Shown: positions 15,912 through 24,909 of the stretch, one piece after another
How positions within the stretch are numbered: the first letter of the stretch is position 1
Layout of the letters: every line of letters starts with the position of its first letter
Source of the DNA: Halomonas sp. KAO
Lineage (GTDB): Bacteria; Pseudomonadota; Gammaproteobacteria; Pseudomonadales; Halomonadaceae
Direction: 5' to 3'
Assembly: GCF_015595025.1 (NCBI RefSeq)
Contig: NZ_JADNRL010000005.1
Coordinates: 93,225-157,224, forward strand
DNA: 64,000 nt
Notes under the pieces: model-generated
Database searches by the model: none
What the model saw: the letters and a program-made list of their open reading frames with translations, nothing else
What the model was told of the DNA's origin: nothing
Translations under genes and position numbers: made by a program

Positions 15912-17581
15912 GTGAAGAGACTCCGCGCCATGACGACGCCACCCCGCAGCACCATGCCCGGGCAACGCCCCAGGCACGCGTCTCGCCGATCTGGATCGTG
16001 CCCATCGTGGCCCTGTTGATCGGTGCCTGGCTGGTCTACGACAACTATCGTAGCCGTGGCCCGCAGATCACCCTGACCATCAGCAACGCCGAGGGCATCG
16101 AGGCAGGCAGCACCCTGATCAAGACGCGCAATGTGGAGGTAGGCCGGGTCGAGCAGGTGCACCTCTCCGAGGACCTCTCGACCGCCGTCATCACCGCTCG
16201 CATGGGACCGGACAACGAGGCGATGCTGGTCGAGGATAGCCAGTTCTGGGTGGTCAAGCCGCGGGTGGGGCGCGAAGGCATCAGCGGCCTGAACACCGTG
16301 CTGTCCGGTGCCTATATTCAGCTGCAACCGGGCGAAAGCGAGATCGAGGCGCGCGAGTTCGAGGTGAGTGACCAGCCGCCCGTGGCACCCGCCGGGGCCG
16401 CCGGCCTGCGCATCAACCTGATCAGCCAGCTGGGCAACTCGCTGCGGGTGGGTGACCCGGTCACCTACCAGGGCTATACCGTGGGCCGCGTGGAAGAGGC
16501 CAATTTCGACGCCACCACCCGGCGCATGCAGCATCGCGTCTTTATCGAGGCCCCCTACGCCAGCCTGGTGACCGACAGCACCCGCTTCTGGTCGGCCAGC
16601 GGCATCGACCTGCGCCTGGATTCCGAAGGCTTTCGAGTCAATGTCGAATCCTTCGAGGCCCTGCTCGGTGGTGGTGTCACCTTCGGCATTCCCGAGGACC
16701 TGCCGCTGGGCGGCACGGTGGCCGCCGACACGACCTTCACCCTCTACCCCGACGAGGACACCGCACGCCAGGGAACCTTCAACCGCTATCTGGAATACGT
16801 GCTGCTGGTCGACGACTCCGTTCGCGGTCTCACCAAGGGGGCGCCGGTGGAGTTTCGCGGCGTGCGCCTAGGTACCGTGGCCGCCGTGCCCTGGAACTTT
16901 ACCGCCGAGCAGCCCGGCGGTCGCAACGGCTTCGCCATTCCGGTACTGATCCGCATCGAGCCCCAGCGCCTGGGCATCGAAAACCAGGCGGTCGACATCG
17001 ACGAGTGGCGGGAACGCTATGAGCGCTTCTTCGAGCTGGGGCTGCGTGCCAGCCTCAAGAGCGGCAACCTGCTGACCGGAGCGCTGTTCGTGGATCTCAA
17101 CTTCCACAGCGAGCTGGAGGAGGAGTATTCGCCGCTCACCTTCGCCGAGCAGCGCGTCTTCCCCACCACGTCCGGCGGCTTCGCGCTGATCGAGTCCCAG
17201 ATCACCAGCCTGCTGGCCAAGCTCAACGATCTGGAGGTGGAGCCCCTGCTGGAGGGCCTCGACCGTAACCTCGCTGCGTCCGAGGCAATGCTCGCGGAGG
17301 TACGCACTCTCTCAGCGTCCCTGAGAGAGCTGGTGGAAGCCCCCGGAACCCGCGAGGTCCCGGCCAATCTCAATGCCACCCTGGAGGGGCTGCGCACCAC
17401 CCTGGAGGGACTCTCGCCCGAGTCATCGGCCTACCAGGAGCTGGTGGGCGCCACCCAGCGCCTGGAGCGGCTGCTGCGTGACCTCCAGCCGGTGGCAAGA
17501 ACGCTGTCCGACAACCCGCGAGCCCTGCTGTTCGACAGCCTGGATACCGAGGACCCCGTGCCGCGCGCACCACGAGAGTGA
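15908..17581 (+). CDS. pqiB: Intermembrane transport protein PqiB (three MCE domains)
   Basis: 557 residues. One N-terminal membrane helix (SPIWIVPIVALLIGAWLVYD, residues ~21-40) anchors three successive MCE domains: ITLTISNAEGIEAGSTLIKT (~55), the second near GNSLRVGDPVTYQGYTVGRV (~177), and the third near DDSVRGLTKGAPVEFRG (~303). A C-terminal alpha-helical stretch (~430-545) should form the needle-like coiled coil seen in PqiB hexamers that spans the periplasm. It moves lipids between inner and outer membranes with PqiA and PqiC. Overlapping start and stop codons tie it to pqiA. Confidence 0.93.
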   Translation: MSEETPRHDDATPQHHARATPQARVSPIWIVPIVALLIGAWLVYDNYRSRGPQITLTISNAEGIEAGSTLIKTRNVEVGRVEQVHLSEDLSTAVITARMGPDNEAMLVEDSQFWVVKPRVGREGISGLNTVLSGAYIQLQPGESEIEAREFEVSDQPPVAPAGAAGLRINLISQLGNSLRVGDPVTYQGYTVGRVEEANFDATTRRMQHRVFIEAPYASLVTDSTRFWSASGIDLRLDSEGFRVNVESFEALLGGGVTFGIPEDLPLGGTVAADTTFTLYPDEDTARQGTFNRYLEYVLLVDDSVRGLTKGAPVEFRGVRLGTVAAVPWNFTAEQPGGRNGFAIPVLIRIEPQRLGIENQAVDIDEWRERYERFFELGLRASLKSGNLLTGALFVDLNFHSELEEEYSPLTFAEQRVFPTTSGGFALIESQITSLLAKLNDLEVEPLLEGLDRNLAASEAMLAEVRTLSASLRELVEAPGTREVPANLNATLEGLRTTLEGLSPESSAYQELVGATQRLERLLRDLQPVARTLSDNPRALLFDSLDTEDPVPRAPRE

Positions 17582-17615
17582 CTACCCTCAGGAGAGCCTG
17601 TATGGAGAGCTTGTA

Positions 17616-18266
17616 ATGATGGCAAGAAGATGGATTGGTGCCGCCCTGGCCCCCCTGCTGCTGGCTGGCACGCTGGGGGGGTGCGCCAGCAGCAAGCCCG
17701 CGCCCGAGCGCTACACACTGCCAGCAGCCACTCTGCCCCAAGCCACTATGCCAGAGGCCACTCTGCCAGAGACCGCCCAGCCGGGTGCGGCGGGAGCCGA
17801 AACGCGCTATCAGCTGCAGGTTGCCACGCCACGACTCGCCGACTATCTGGATGTTGAGGGCATCGTCATGCAGATCGACGATATCACCCTGGTGGAGGCC
17901 CGCGGTCATCAGTGGGCCGAAGCCCTCGGCAAGCAGCTGCAACGCGGCCTGCGCGACCGCCTGGCGCAGCGGCTTCCCGATACCCGGGTACTGCTCGACG
18001 GCACGGCCCCCCGCGAGGCACACGCCCTGCGTCTGGCGCTGGAGATCGACCGTTTCCAGGGACGTCACGATGGCCGGGCCATCATCGGCGGCCGCTGGCG
18101 CCTGCATGCCGCCGACGGGAGCCTGCTGGCGATGCAGTCCCTGGAGCTCGAGAACGTCCTCGCGGCCGATGGTTATCCCGCGCTGGTCCGCGCCCTGGGC
18201 CGAGGCTGGGACAGCGCGGCCGACGAGCTCGCCGCGGCCGTTCGCGGCACACGCCGACAAGAGTAG
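17616..18266 (+). CDS. pqiC: Outer-membrane lipoprotein PqiC
   Basis: 216 residues from ATG 17616 (an adjacent ATG at 17619 is an alternative). The signal peptide ends in a lipobox LGGC, predicting lipidation at the Cys; it matches the ABC-type transport auxiliary lipoprotein family (PF03886) represented by PqiC/YmbA. It docks the PqiB tube at the outer membrane. The mature N-terminus contains an unusual linker with three tandem pentapeptides (ATLPQ, ATMPE, ATLPE) encoded by 15-bp DNA repeats. 34 nt follow pqiB, so it is the third gene of pqiABC. Downstream lies the rhlE promoter region. Confidence 0.88.
   Translation: MMARRWIGAALAPLLLAGTLGGCASSKPAPERYTLPAATLPQATMPEATLPETAQPGAAGAETRYQLQVATPRLADYLDVEGIVMQIDDITLVEARGHQWAEALGKQLQRGLRDRLAQRLPDTRVLLDGTAPREAHALRLALEIDRFQGRHDGRAIIGGRWRLHAADGSLLAMQSLELENVLAADGYPALVRALGRGWDSAADELAAAVRGTRRQE
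17727..17771 (+). repeat. Three 15-bp in-frame tandem repeats in pqiC
   Basis: Units at 17727-17741, 17742-17756 and 17757-17771 share gccactNtgccNNag and encode ATLPQ, ATMPE and ATLPE in the linker just after the lipidation site. Being a multiple of three, copy-number change would shorten or lengthen the tether without breaking the frame. Confidence 0.85.
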
Positions 18267-18417
18267 CTGCGCCCAAGCCCGGAATCTGGCATAATGCGCA
18301 TCGCGGCACATCAGCGAGTCCCTCCTGCCGCGCCATGACCCCGAATCTTTCACACCCCGGCCCGGGACTGGCTGCGCACGATCGCGCGGCACGGCCGAGG
18401 TGTTCTGCGGAGACCGC

Positions 18418-19746
18418 ATGACCTTTTCCGAACTCGGCCTGCGTGCCGAACTGCTGAGCGCCGTCGAGGCACAAGGCTACACCACCCCGACTCCCATCCA
18501 GCAGCAGGCGATCCCCGCCGTGCTCAAGGGCGGGGACCTGCTGGCCAGCGCCCAGACCGGCACCGGCAAGACCGCCGGCTTTACCCTGCCGATGCTGCAG
18601 CGCCTGGCCGACGGCCCACGTCCCGGCAAGCGTCAGGTGCGCGCCCTGGTGCTGACACCGACCCGTGAGCTGGCCGCTCAGGTGGGCGAGAGCGTGGCCG
18701 ACTATGGTCGCCTGCTGACCCTGAAGAGCCACGTGATCTTCGGCGGCGTCGGCCAGCAGCCCCAGGTCGATGCCATTCGCCCGGGCCTCGATGTGCTCGT
18801 TGCCACCCCGGGACGTCTGCTCGATCTGCAGCAGCAGAAACACGTCGACCTGTCGAAGGTGGAGATCCTGGTGCTCGACGAAGCCGACCGCATGCTCGAC
18901 ATGGGCTTCATTCACGATATCAAGAAGATCCTGCGGGTCCTGCCCGAGAAGCGTCAGAACCTGCTGTTCTCGGCGACCTTCTCCAACGAGATCCAGGCGC
19001 TGGCCAACAAGCTGCTCGATGATCCCAAGATGATCGAGGTCGCTCGCCGCAATACCACCGCCGAGCTCGTCGACCAGACGATCTACCGTGTCGACCGCGA
19101 GAAGAAGCGCGAGCTGCTGGCCCACCTGATCACCGAGCACGACTGGCATCAGGTACTGGTCTTTACCCGCACCAAGCACGGTGCCAACCGTCTGGCCGAA
19201 CAGCTCTCCAAGCAGGAGATCCCGGCCATGGCGATCCATGGCAACAAGAGCCAGTCCGCGCGCACCAAGGCCCTGGCTGCCTTCAAGACCGGCGACCTGC
19301 AGGTGCTGGTGGCTACCGACATCGCCGCCCGCGGCCTCGATATCGAAGAGCTGCCCCACGTGGTCAACTTCGAGCTGCCCAATGTCGCCGAGGACTATGT
19401 CCACCGTATCGGCCGCACCGGCCGTGCCGGCAGCGAGGGCCAGGCGGTGTCGCTGGTCTGCGTCGACGAGCACGGGTTGCTCAAGGGCATCGAGCGGTTG
19501 ATCAAGCGCGACCTCGAGAAGCGCATCGAGCCCGGCTTCGAGCCCGACCCCAATGCCAAGCCGGAGCCCATCGAAAACGGCCGCAATCGTCGTGGCGGTG
19601 GTGGACGCGGCGGTAATGGTAATGGCCAGAGGCGCGGTGGCGGTGGCCAGAACCGCGGGCAAACGCAGGGCCGTGGCGCCGAGCAACCAGCGGGAACGCG
19701 TCGCCGGCGCCGCGGAGGCAGTGGCGGCGGTCGTCAGCAGGCCTGA
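18418..19746 (+). CDS. rhlE: DEAD-box ATP-dependent RNA helicase RhlE
   Basis: 442 residues from ATG 18418. All DEAD-box motifs are present: Q motif ([11 protein letters not shown]), motif I AQTGTGKT, Ia [20 protein letters not shown], and [12 protein letters not shown]. The C-terminal ~65 residues are an Arg/Gly/Gln-rich disordered tail (for example [11 protein letters not shown]) that would bind RNA non-specifically, as in RhlE. Role: remodelling RNA in ribosome assembly and decay. It is monocistronic by context; a CATAAT at 18290-18295 could be its -10 but the -35 is poor. RhlE versus other DEAD proteins rests on the short catalytic core followed by a glycine-rich tail. Confidence 0.9.
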   Translation: MTFSELGLRAELLSAVEAQGYTTPTPIQQQAIPAVLKGGDLLASAQTGTGKTAGFTLPMLQRLADGPRPGKRQVRALVLTPTRELAAQVGESVADYGRLLTLKSHVIFGGVGQQPQVDAIRPGLDVLVATPGRLLDLQQQKHVDLSKVEILVLDEADRMLDMGFIHDIKKILRVLPEKRQNLLFSATFSNEIQALANKLLDDPKMIEVARRNTTAELVDQTIYRVDREKKRELLAHLITEHDWHQVLVFTRTKHGANRLAEQLSKQEIPAMAIHGNKSQSARTKALAAFKTGDLQVLVATDIAARGLDIEELPHVVNFELPNVAEDYVHRIGRTGRAGSEGQAVSLVCVDEHGLLKGIERLIKRDLEKRIEPGFEPDPNAKPEPIENGRNRRGGGGRGGNGNGQRRGGGGQNRGQTQGRGAEQPAGTRRRRRGGSGGGRQQA

Positions 19747-19766
19747 CTCGGTAGTAGCAGATAGCA

Positions 19767-19779
19767 TCACAATATGTGA
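19767..19779. promoter_or_regulatory. Short palindrome TCACA-N3-TGTGA upstream of the gene at 19816
   Basis: A perfect 5-bp inverted repeat in the 69-bp gap between rhlE and the next gene, in a locally AT-rich stretch. It could be an operator half-site pair, but the 3-bp spacing does not match the Crp/Fnr arrangement and it could be chance. Confidence 0.25.
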
Positions 19780-19815
19780 ATATATCTCTTACTCTCCTGA
19801 CAGTGTCACTCAACC

Positions 19816-20370
19816 ATGCTCAAACAACTGTTTGGCAAACAACCTATTGATATCTGGGTTATCAAGCAGGTCGACCATGACCTGCTGCATCTCTGTGGTC
19901 GTGGGACCCTGGCCGCCAAGCCGAATCGCAAGGCGGTGATGGCCGCGCTGGCCGAGTCTCGCTACACGGGCCCTGTGACCATGGCCCGTGGTGGTCGAGC
20001 CGTGCTCAACGCTCGACTCTTCCAGGCGCTGGTGCCGCTGGATGAGCTACAGCTGCTGTCCGATGGCCGGGCCCGGTGGCAGGGCCGCGACTGGCAGGTT
20101 GCCCAGGTTCCCCAGCGCTGCTGGCTCTTCGAGGGTCGCCTGGTGGCCCAGCCCGACCCGCTGAACGGTGGGGGCGCACTGGTCAGCGTAGAGGATGTCA
20201 CCGATATCCTGCACCAGGTGAAACAAGAGATGCCCCACCATCTTGGCAGGGTGGTCTTTCGGCCCGAGAACCAAAACGAGGAGCATCCTCTCCTGGCCCC
20301 CCGCAGGGAAGAGCAGCGCCTGGGACTGCGACCCAAACAGGCCTGGGAGTGGCGCCATGACCGCGACTAG
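19816..20370 (+). CDS. Hypothetical protein
   Basis: 184 residues; I do not recognise a family. Soluble, no signal peptide or membrane segment. The first 60 residues (for example DIWVIKQVDHDLLHLCGRGTL) look like a compact alpha/beta domain. The C-terminal 40 are Arg/Glu/Pro-rich and probably flexible. Codon use matches the neighbours, with strong GC at third positions, supporting a real gene. Its 3' end overlaps the start of the MFS transporter gene by 14 nt, so the two are probably cotranscribed and the protein may relate to that transporter. Confidence 0.6.
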   Translation: MLKQLFGKQPIDIWVIKQVDHDLLHLCGRGTLAAKPNRKAVMAALAESRYTGPVTMARGGRAVLNARLFQALVPLDELQLLSDGRARWQGRDWQVAQVPQRCWLFEGRLVAQPDPLNGGGALVSVEDVTDILHQVKQEMPHHLGRVVFRPENQNEEHPLLAPRREEQRLGLRPKQAWEWRHDRD

Positions 20371-21568
20371 GCGGGACTCCACCGTCAGCCTGGGACTGTT
20401 TATCTCCCTGATGGTACTGGTGGGCCTCAACCTGCGCCCTGCCCTCTCCTCCCTGGCCCCGCTGCTGACTCGTGTCCAGCAGGACATGGGGCTATCGCCC
20501 TTGGCCATCGGCACCCTCACCACGCTACCGGTTCTCTGCCTGGGGCTGTTTGCGCCCATGGCCCCCTGGCTGGCCAAGCGCCTGGGGCCCGAGCGGGCCC
20601 TGGCCGCCGGGCTGATACTGCTGGCCGTGGGACTGGCGCTGCGTGGCATTCCCGTCATCGCCACGCTCTTTATCGGCACGCTGATGGCAGGCGCCGCCAT
20701 CGGGGTGGCTGGCACCCTGCTGCCGGCGCTGGTCAAGCGCGAGCTCCCCGCGGGGGCCGATCTGATGACAGGCGTCTACACCATGGCGCTGTGCCTGGGC
20801 GGGGCCCTGGGGGCGGGCTTGAGCATTCCTCTGGCCGACTGGCTGGGAGCGTGGCATCTGGGGCTTGCCGGCTGGTCGGCGCTGGCGCTCATCGCCCTGG
20901 TGGCCTGGCAGACCCTGGCTCCCCGCCGCGATGAGGCGGCGCTGCCCGGCGGCGGCGGTTCGATGCGCGCGGTGCTGACCCAGCCCCTGGCGTGGCAGGT
21001 CATGCTGATGATGGGGTTGCAGTCATCCCTGGCCTATATCGTCTTTGGCTGGCTTCCCACCCTGCTGGTGGCCCGTGGCTACGGAGAAGCCGAGGCCGGC
21101 TGGATGATGGGCGCCTCGGTGATGGTGCAGTTGCCCGCCGCCCTGGCCGCCCCCTGGCTGGCACGCCTGGGCCGGGATCAGCGTCCCGCCCTGCTCCTGG
21201 TACTGACGCTGGTCGCCTCGGGATTCTGGCTGCTGCTGCAGGGGGCACCCTCACTGCGCTGGGTCGGCGTGGTCCTGCTCGGCCTGGGCCAGGGGGGCAG
21301 CTTCAGTCTCGCCCTGACGCTGATCGTATTGCGCACTGGCAACTCGCGCCTGGCCGGCAAGCTCTCCGGCCTTGCCCAGGGCGGTGGCTACACGCTGGCT
21401 GCCATGGGCCCGCTGGGGGTAGGCGTGATGCTTCAGCTCGACCTGGGGCTTGGCAGCATCACCGGCGTGCTGCTGGCGATCTGTGCGTTAGCGGCCACCT
21501 TTGCCCTCTTTGCCGGTCGCAACCGCCGCCTGGAGATCGACAATGATGGCCAGGTGGTCACCCGATAG
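20357..21568 (+). CDS. MFS transporter, CynX/NimT family
   Basis: 403 residues from ATG 20357; twelve predicted membrane helices. The start GLFISLMVLVGLNLRPALSS with PLL and the motif LGPERALAAGLILLAVGLALR are characteristic of the CynX/NimT (cyanate or 2-nitroimidazole transporter-like) branch of the major facilitator superfamily. No cyanase or other substrate-specific enzyme lies nearby, so the substrate is unknown. Its start lies inside the preceding unknown gene (14-nt overlap), suggesting coupling. Followed by a short tandem DNA repeat and the asparaginase gene. Confidence 0.85.
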   Translation: MTATRRDSTVSLGLFISLMVLVGLNLRPALSSLAPLLTRVQQDMGLSPLAIGTLTTLPVLCLGLFAPMAPWLAKRLGPERALAAGLILLAVGLALRGIPVIATLFIGTLMAGAAIGVAGTLLPALVKRELPAGADLMTGVYTMALCLGGALGAGLSIPLADWLGAWHLGLAGWSALALIALVAWQTLAPRRDEAALPGGGGSMRAVLTQPLAWQVMLMMGLQSSLAYIVFGWLPTLLVARGYGEAEAGWMMGASVMVQLPAALAAPWLARLGRDQRPALLLVLTLVASGFWLLLQGAPSLRWVGVVLLGLGQGGSFSLALTLIVLRTGNSRLAGKLSGLAQGGGYTLAAMGPLGVGVMLQLDLGLGSITGVLLAICALAATFALFAGRNRRLEIDNDGQVVTR

Positions 21569-21601
21569 CGACCAGACGCTCTGATCATGGCCCTGTGCCA
21601 C

Positions 21602-21650
21602 CATGATATCGGCCATACGCCACTTACATGATATCGGCCACAGCCACTTA
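21602..21650 (+). repeat. Tandem 25/24-bp repeat upstream of the asparaginase gene
   Basis: 21602-21626 and 21627-21650 both start catgatatcggcca and end gccactta; they differ by one small indel (tac versus ca). The second copy ends 10 nt before the ATG at 21661 and directly abuts the AGGAG ribosome-binding site. It could place duplicated operator sites in the leader, or be a recent slippage duplication. Confidence 0.85.
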
Positions 21651-21660
21651 GGAGCCGCCC

Positions 21661-22734
21661 ATGAGCACGCCTGACTCCCGACGGCCTCGTCCCCTGCTGG
21701 TGATCTACACCGGCGGCACCCTGGGGATGCAGGAGACGCCCAGGGGACTGGCCCCGGGCGGCAATATCGAAGCCCGCCTGGCACGCGCCCTGAGGGGCCT
21801 GCCGGCGGGCAGCGTCGCCGAACTGCCCGCCTACGAGCTGCTCTCCCTATCGAACCCCATCGACTCCAGCGCGGCCACCCCCGCCGACTGGTCGCGACTG
21901 GCCGCGATCATCGCCGCGCGCTACCGTGACCATGCCGGCATCGTGGTACTTCACGGCACCGACACCCTGGCCTGGAGCGCCGCGAGTCTCGCCTACCAGC
22001 TGCAGGGCATCGACCGCCCCGTGGTGCTCACCGGCGCCATGAAGCCCCTGGAGGCGCCGGACAGCGACGCCGCCGGAAACGTCGCCCTGGCACTGCGCTT
22101 CGCCGCCAACCCGGCACTCCAGGAAATCGCCATCGCCTTCGGGGGAAGGCTGCTCCGCGGTGTATGTACCCGCAAGTGGCATACTCGCGATGCCATCGCC
22201 TTCGAAAGTCCCAACGCCCCGCTGCTCGGCGAGCAGATCGCAGGCACCGCCAGGCATTATCCCGAACATGGCCTTGACCGAGAGCATGGCCTTGACCAGG
22301 AGAAAGATATCGCGCCGCGCTTTGAGCTGCCCGATTATGCGCCGCTTGGCGACGGCGGCGTGGCACGCATCGCGCTGTGGCCTGGCATCAGCACCCGCCA
22401 GCTGGCGGCCTGGCTCAACGACCCACGCCTCAAGGGGGCACTGTTCGAGGTGTGGGGAGCCGGCAACCTGCCCGACGATCCTGCCCTGCTGGAACAGCTG
22501 ACCCGAGCCAGCACTGACGGCAAGCTGATCGCCGCCATCAGCCAGTGCCCCCATGGCACCATCAGCCCGGGGGACTATGCCGCCGGCCAGGGGCTCACCG
22601 ATGCCGGGGTGCTGGCGGGTGGAGCCATGACTCCCGAGGCGGCCCTGACCAAGCTGGTTCACCTGCTCGCCCAGCCGCTGGAGGATGCCGAGCGGCGACG
22701 TCGCTTCCTTGCGCCACTGGTGGGAGAGCGTTAG
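21661..22734 (+). CDS. ansA: L-asparaginase, type I (cytoplasmic)
   Basis: 357 residues, no signal peptide. It hydrolyses asparagine to aspartate and ammonia. First active-site motif IYTGGTLGMQ (nucleophile Thr, residues ~17-26), second motif VVLHGTDTLAWSA (Thr-Asp pair, ~97-109), and VLTGAMKPL. The lack of a signal peptide and the GGTLGM form point to the AnsA/type I class. An insertion around residues 202-213 repeats EHGLDR/EHGLDQ, encoded by an 18-bp DNA tandem duplication, and probably lies in a surface loop. AGGAG lies just upstream of ATG. Confidence 0.9.
   Translation: MSTPDSRRPRPLLVIYTGGTLGMQETPRGLAPGGNIEARLARALRGLPAGSVAELPAYELLSLSNPIDSSAATPADWSRLAAIIAARYRDHAGIVVLHGTDTLAWSAASLAYQLQGIDRPVVLTGAMKPLEAPDSDAAGNVALALRFAANPALQEIAIAFGGRLLRGVCTRKWHTRDAIAFESPNAPLLGEQIAGTARHYPEHGLDREHGLDQEKDIAPRFELPDYAPLGDGGVARIALWPGISTRQLAAWLNDPRLKGALFEVWGAGNLPDDPALLEQLTRASTDGKLIAAISQCPHGTISPGDYAAGQGLTDAGVLAGGAMTPEAALTKLVHLLAQPLEDAERRRRFLAPLVGER
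22264..22299 (+). repeat. 18-bp in-frame tandem duplication inside ansA
   Basis: 22264-22281 and 22282-22299 share garcatggccttgacc and encode EHGLDR and EHGLDQ. Looks like a recent slippage duplication tolerated in a loop of asparaginase. Confidence 0.85.
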
Positions 22735-22858
22735 CGCCACCGACTCGGGAGCGTTGACGCGCCTCAGGCAGAGGGCGCGACAAATGGCTATGGTGGGGGT
22801 GCATGATTCGCGGTCACCATCGGCTGACCGCCCCACTGACCCAGCCGGGGACGCCACC

Positions 22859-23095
22859 ATGGAACATCCCGACCACCCCTTCAGCGAACTCTTCGAACAG
22901 CTCGGGCTCGCGTCCGATCCCGATTCGATCAAGCGCTTTATCGACCGCCACGCCCCCATCCCCGAGGAGACGGCCCTGCCCGATGCCGCCTGCTGGAACG
23001 AAGGACAGGCGGAGTTCCTGCGCGAAGCGATCGAGGAGGATGCCGACTGGGCCGAGGTGGTCGATCACCTCAACGCCTCACTGCGCAAGGGGTGA
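22859..23095 (+). CDS. DUF2789 family small protein
   Basis: 78 residues from ATG 22859; the frame is open upstream but that part overlaps the ansA end and has no similarity. The sequence HPFSELFEQLGLASDPDSIKRF followed by IDRHAPIPEETALPDAACW (two adjacent stretches) is characteristic of DUF2789, a small acidic helical family common in gammaproteobacteria, with no established function. The C-terminal EAIEEDADWAEVVDHLNASL is typical. It stands alone between ansA and a strong stem-loop. Confidence 0.85.
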   Translation: MEHPDHPFSELFEQLGLASDPDSIKRFIDRHAPIPEETALPDAACWNEGQAEFLREAIEEDADWAEVVDHLNASLRKG

Positions 23096-23125
23096 CATCC
23101 CACCCGAATGATCGCCATATACGCC

Positions 23126-23158
23126 GCGAGCCCACTCCCTGGAAAGGGGTGGGCTCGC
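23126..23158. terminator. Stem-loop between convergent DUF2789 and trhP genes
   Basis: 23126-23138 pairs with 23146-23158 over 13 bp, one of them a G-T wobble, with a 7-nt loop. It sits between two converging stop codons (23095 and 23260). There is no strong T-tract, but the position and stability suggest a shared terminator. Confidence 0.6.
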
Positions 23159-23259
23159 ATCGCCTCTCACCTGCATGACGCCGGTATGAGCGCCTCGCCG
23201 CCCATCCCGGCATTGGGGAGAGGTGGCGCCGACTGGCTCTTTACCGCAGCAATCCCCCG

Positions 23260-24684
23260 TCAGCCGAGATCGCGCATCAGCAGCGCAAACTCGATTCGCT
23301 CCGGAGCGATCGCCTCGCCAGGCACCGGGATGCGCACCACATGACCCGAACCGGGGGCGGCGCCGACGGATTCACCGCGCCTGTTCTCGATATGCTCGAG
23401 GACGAAACGACGATTGCCACCCGGCAACATCAGTTCCATGCCATCCCCCACCTCGAAGCGGTTCTTGACGTCGATCTCGAGAACGCCGCGATCGGGGTCG
23501 TAGCCGATCACCTCGCCGACAAACTGCTGGTGCACCCCCACGGAGTTGCCACGCTCATAGTTCTGATACTCGTCGTGGACATGGCGGCGATAGAAGCCCT
23601 CCGTGTAGCCGCGGTTGGCGAGGTTGTCGAGTTCATCCATCAGACGCATGTCGAAGGGACGGCCCGCCACGGCGTCATCGATGGCCCGACGATAGACCTG
23701 GGCGGTGCGCGCCACATAGTAGTGGGACTTGGTGCGCCCCTCGATCTTCAACGAGGAGACGCCCATCTCGGTGAGCCGCGGCACGTGCTGCACGGCGCGC
23801 AGATCCTTGGAGTTCATGATATAGGTGCCGTGCTCATCCTCGAAGATCGGCATCAGCTCACCGGGGCGTGTGGCATCCTCGATCAGGGCCGAGAGCTCAT
23901 CCTGCCCCTCTACCCCACCGGCCGTGGCCGTGCTGTGGCGCGTGCTGCCACCGCCCGATGCGATCAATCCGCCCTGGCCGCCCCCCTGGCCCGGTGTCCA
24001 GACACCGCTGGCGGCATGGGCCGCGGCCGAGTTGGCCGGCACCAGGTCGCCGGTCTCGTCGTGGGCCGCCGCCACGGTGTTGTACTGCCAGCGGCAGGCA
24101 TTGGTGCAGGTACCCTGGTTGGGGTCGCGGTGATTGAAGTAGCCCGAGAGCAGGCAGCGACCCGAGTAGGCGATGCACAGGGCACCGTGCACGAAGGTCT
24201 CGATCTCGAGATCGGGGCACTCGGCACGGATCTCGGCGATCTCCTCGAGCGACAGCTCGCGAGAGAGAATGATTCGGCTGATCCCCTGCTGCTGCCAGAA
24301 GCGGGCCGCAGCCCAGTTGACTACATTGGACTGCACCGAGAGGTGAATCTCCTGCTCGGGCCAGCGCTCGCGAATCATCATGATCAGCCCGGGGTCGGAC
24401 ATGATCAGCGCATCCGGCCCGGCCTCGATCACCGGCTCCATATCGCGCAGATAGGTCTTCAACTTGCTGTTATGCGGCGCAATATTCGAGGCCACGTAAA
24501 ACTGCTTGCCCCGCTCATGCGCATAGGCGATGCCCTTGTGCAGGTTATCGAGCTTGAAATCGTTGTTGCGCACGCGCAGCGAGTAGCGCGGCTGGCCGGC
24601 ATAGACCGCATCCGCGCCATAGGCGAAGGCGTAGCGCATGTTCTTGAAGGTGCCTGCGGGGGACAGCAGTTCAGGGGCTTGCAT
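23260..24684 (-). CDS. yegQ: tRNA 5-hydroxyuridine modification protein TrhP (YegQ), U32 peptidase family
   Basis: 474 residues from ATG 24684 (MQAPELLSPAGTFKNMRYAF); the upstream in-frame extension is not conserved. TrhP uses prephenate in the O2-independent route to 5-hydroxyuridine at wobble U34. Family hallmarks: GADAVYAG, FVHGALCIAYSGRCLLSGYF, and TNACRWQYN. The cysteines around CIAYSGRCLLS and CTNAC probably bind a 4Fe-4S cluster, as proposed for the family. Residues ~262-320 form a variable low-complexity insert rich in Gly/Ala/Ser, before the conserved FEDEHGTYIMNSKDLRA; E. coli has a shorter linker there. Divergent from queC, which also acts on wobble bases. Confidence 0.9.
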   Translation of the reverse strand: MQAPELLSPAGTFKNMRYAFAYGADAVYAGQPRYSLRVRNNDFKLDNLHKGIAYAHERGKQFYVASNIAPHNSKLKTYLRDMEPVIEAGPDALIMSDPGLIMMIRERWPEQEIHLSVQSNVVNWAAARFWQQQGISRIILSRELSLEEIAEIRAECPDLEIETFVHGALCIAYSGRCLLSGYFNHRDPNQGTCTNACRWQYNTVAAAHDETGDLVPANSAAAHAASGVWTPGQGGGQGGLIASGGGSTRHSTATAGGVEGQDELSALIEDATRPGELMPIFEDEHGTYIMNSKDLRAVQHVPRLTEMGVSSLKIEGRTKSHYYVARTAQVYRRAIDDAVAGRPFDMRLMDELDNLANRGYTEGFYRRHVHDEYQNYERGNSVGVHQQFVGEVIGYDPDRGVLEIDVKNRFEVGDGMELMLPGGNRRFVLEHIENRRGESVGAAPGSGHVVRIPVPGEAIAPERIEFALLMRDLG

Positions 24685-24909
24685 GGGGATCACCGTTGTC
24701 AGGACGATGGCACCCTCGACGGCGTCTGGCCGCAGGGATGCAAGGGGATGAAAGGCGCGAAAGTGTAGCAACTCACGCCGATCCTGGCCAGAATCTCCCG
24801 TCTTGCGTAGACTAGGCGGCCTTCCGGACCGGACCCCGGCCAAGATCCCGACGCGCCCGACAGATGGTGCGACGGGACGGACAAATTCTCCGACTCATCA
24901 GGTATCCCC

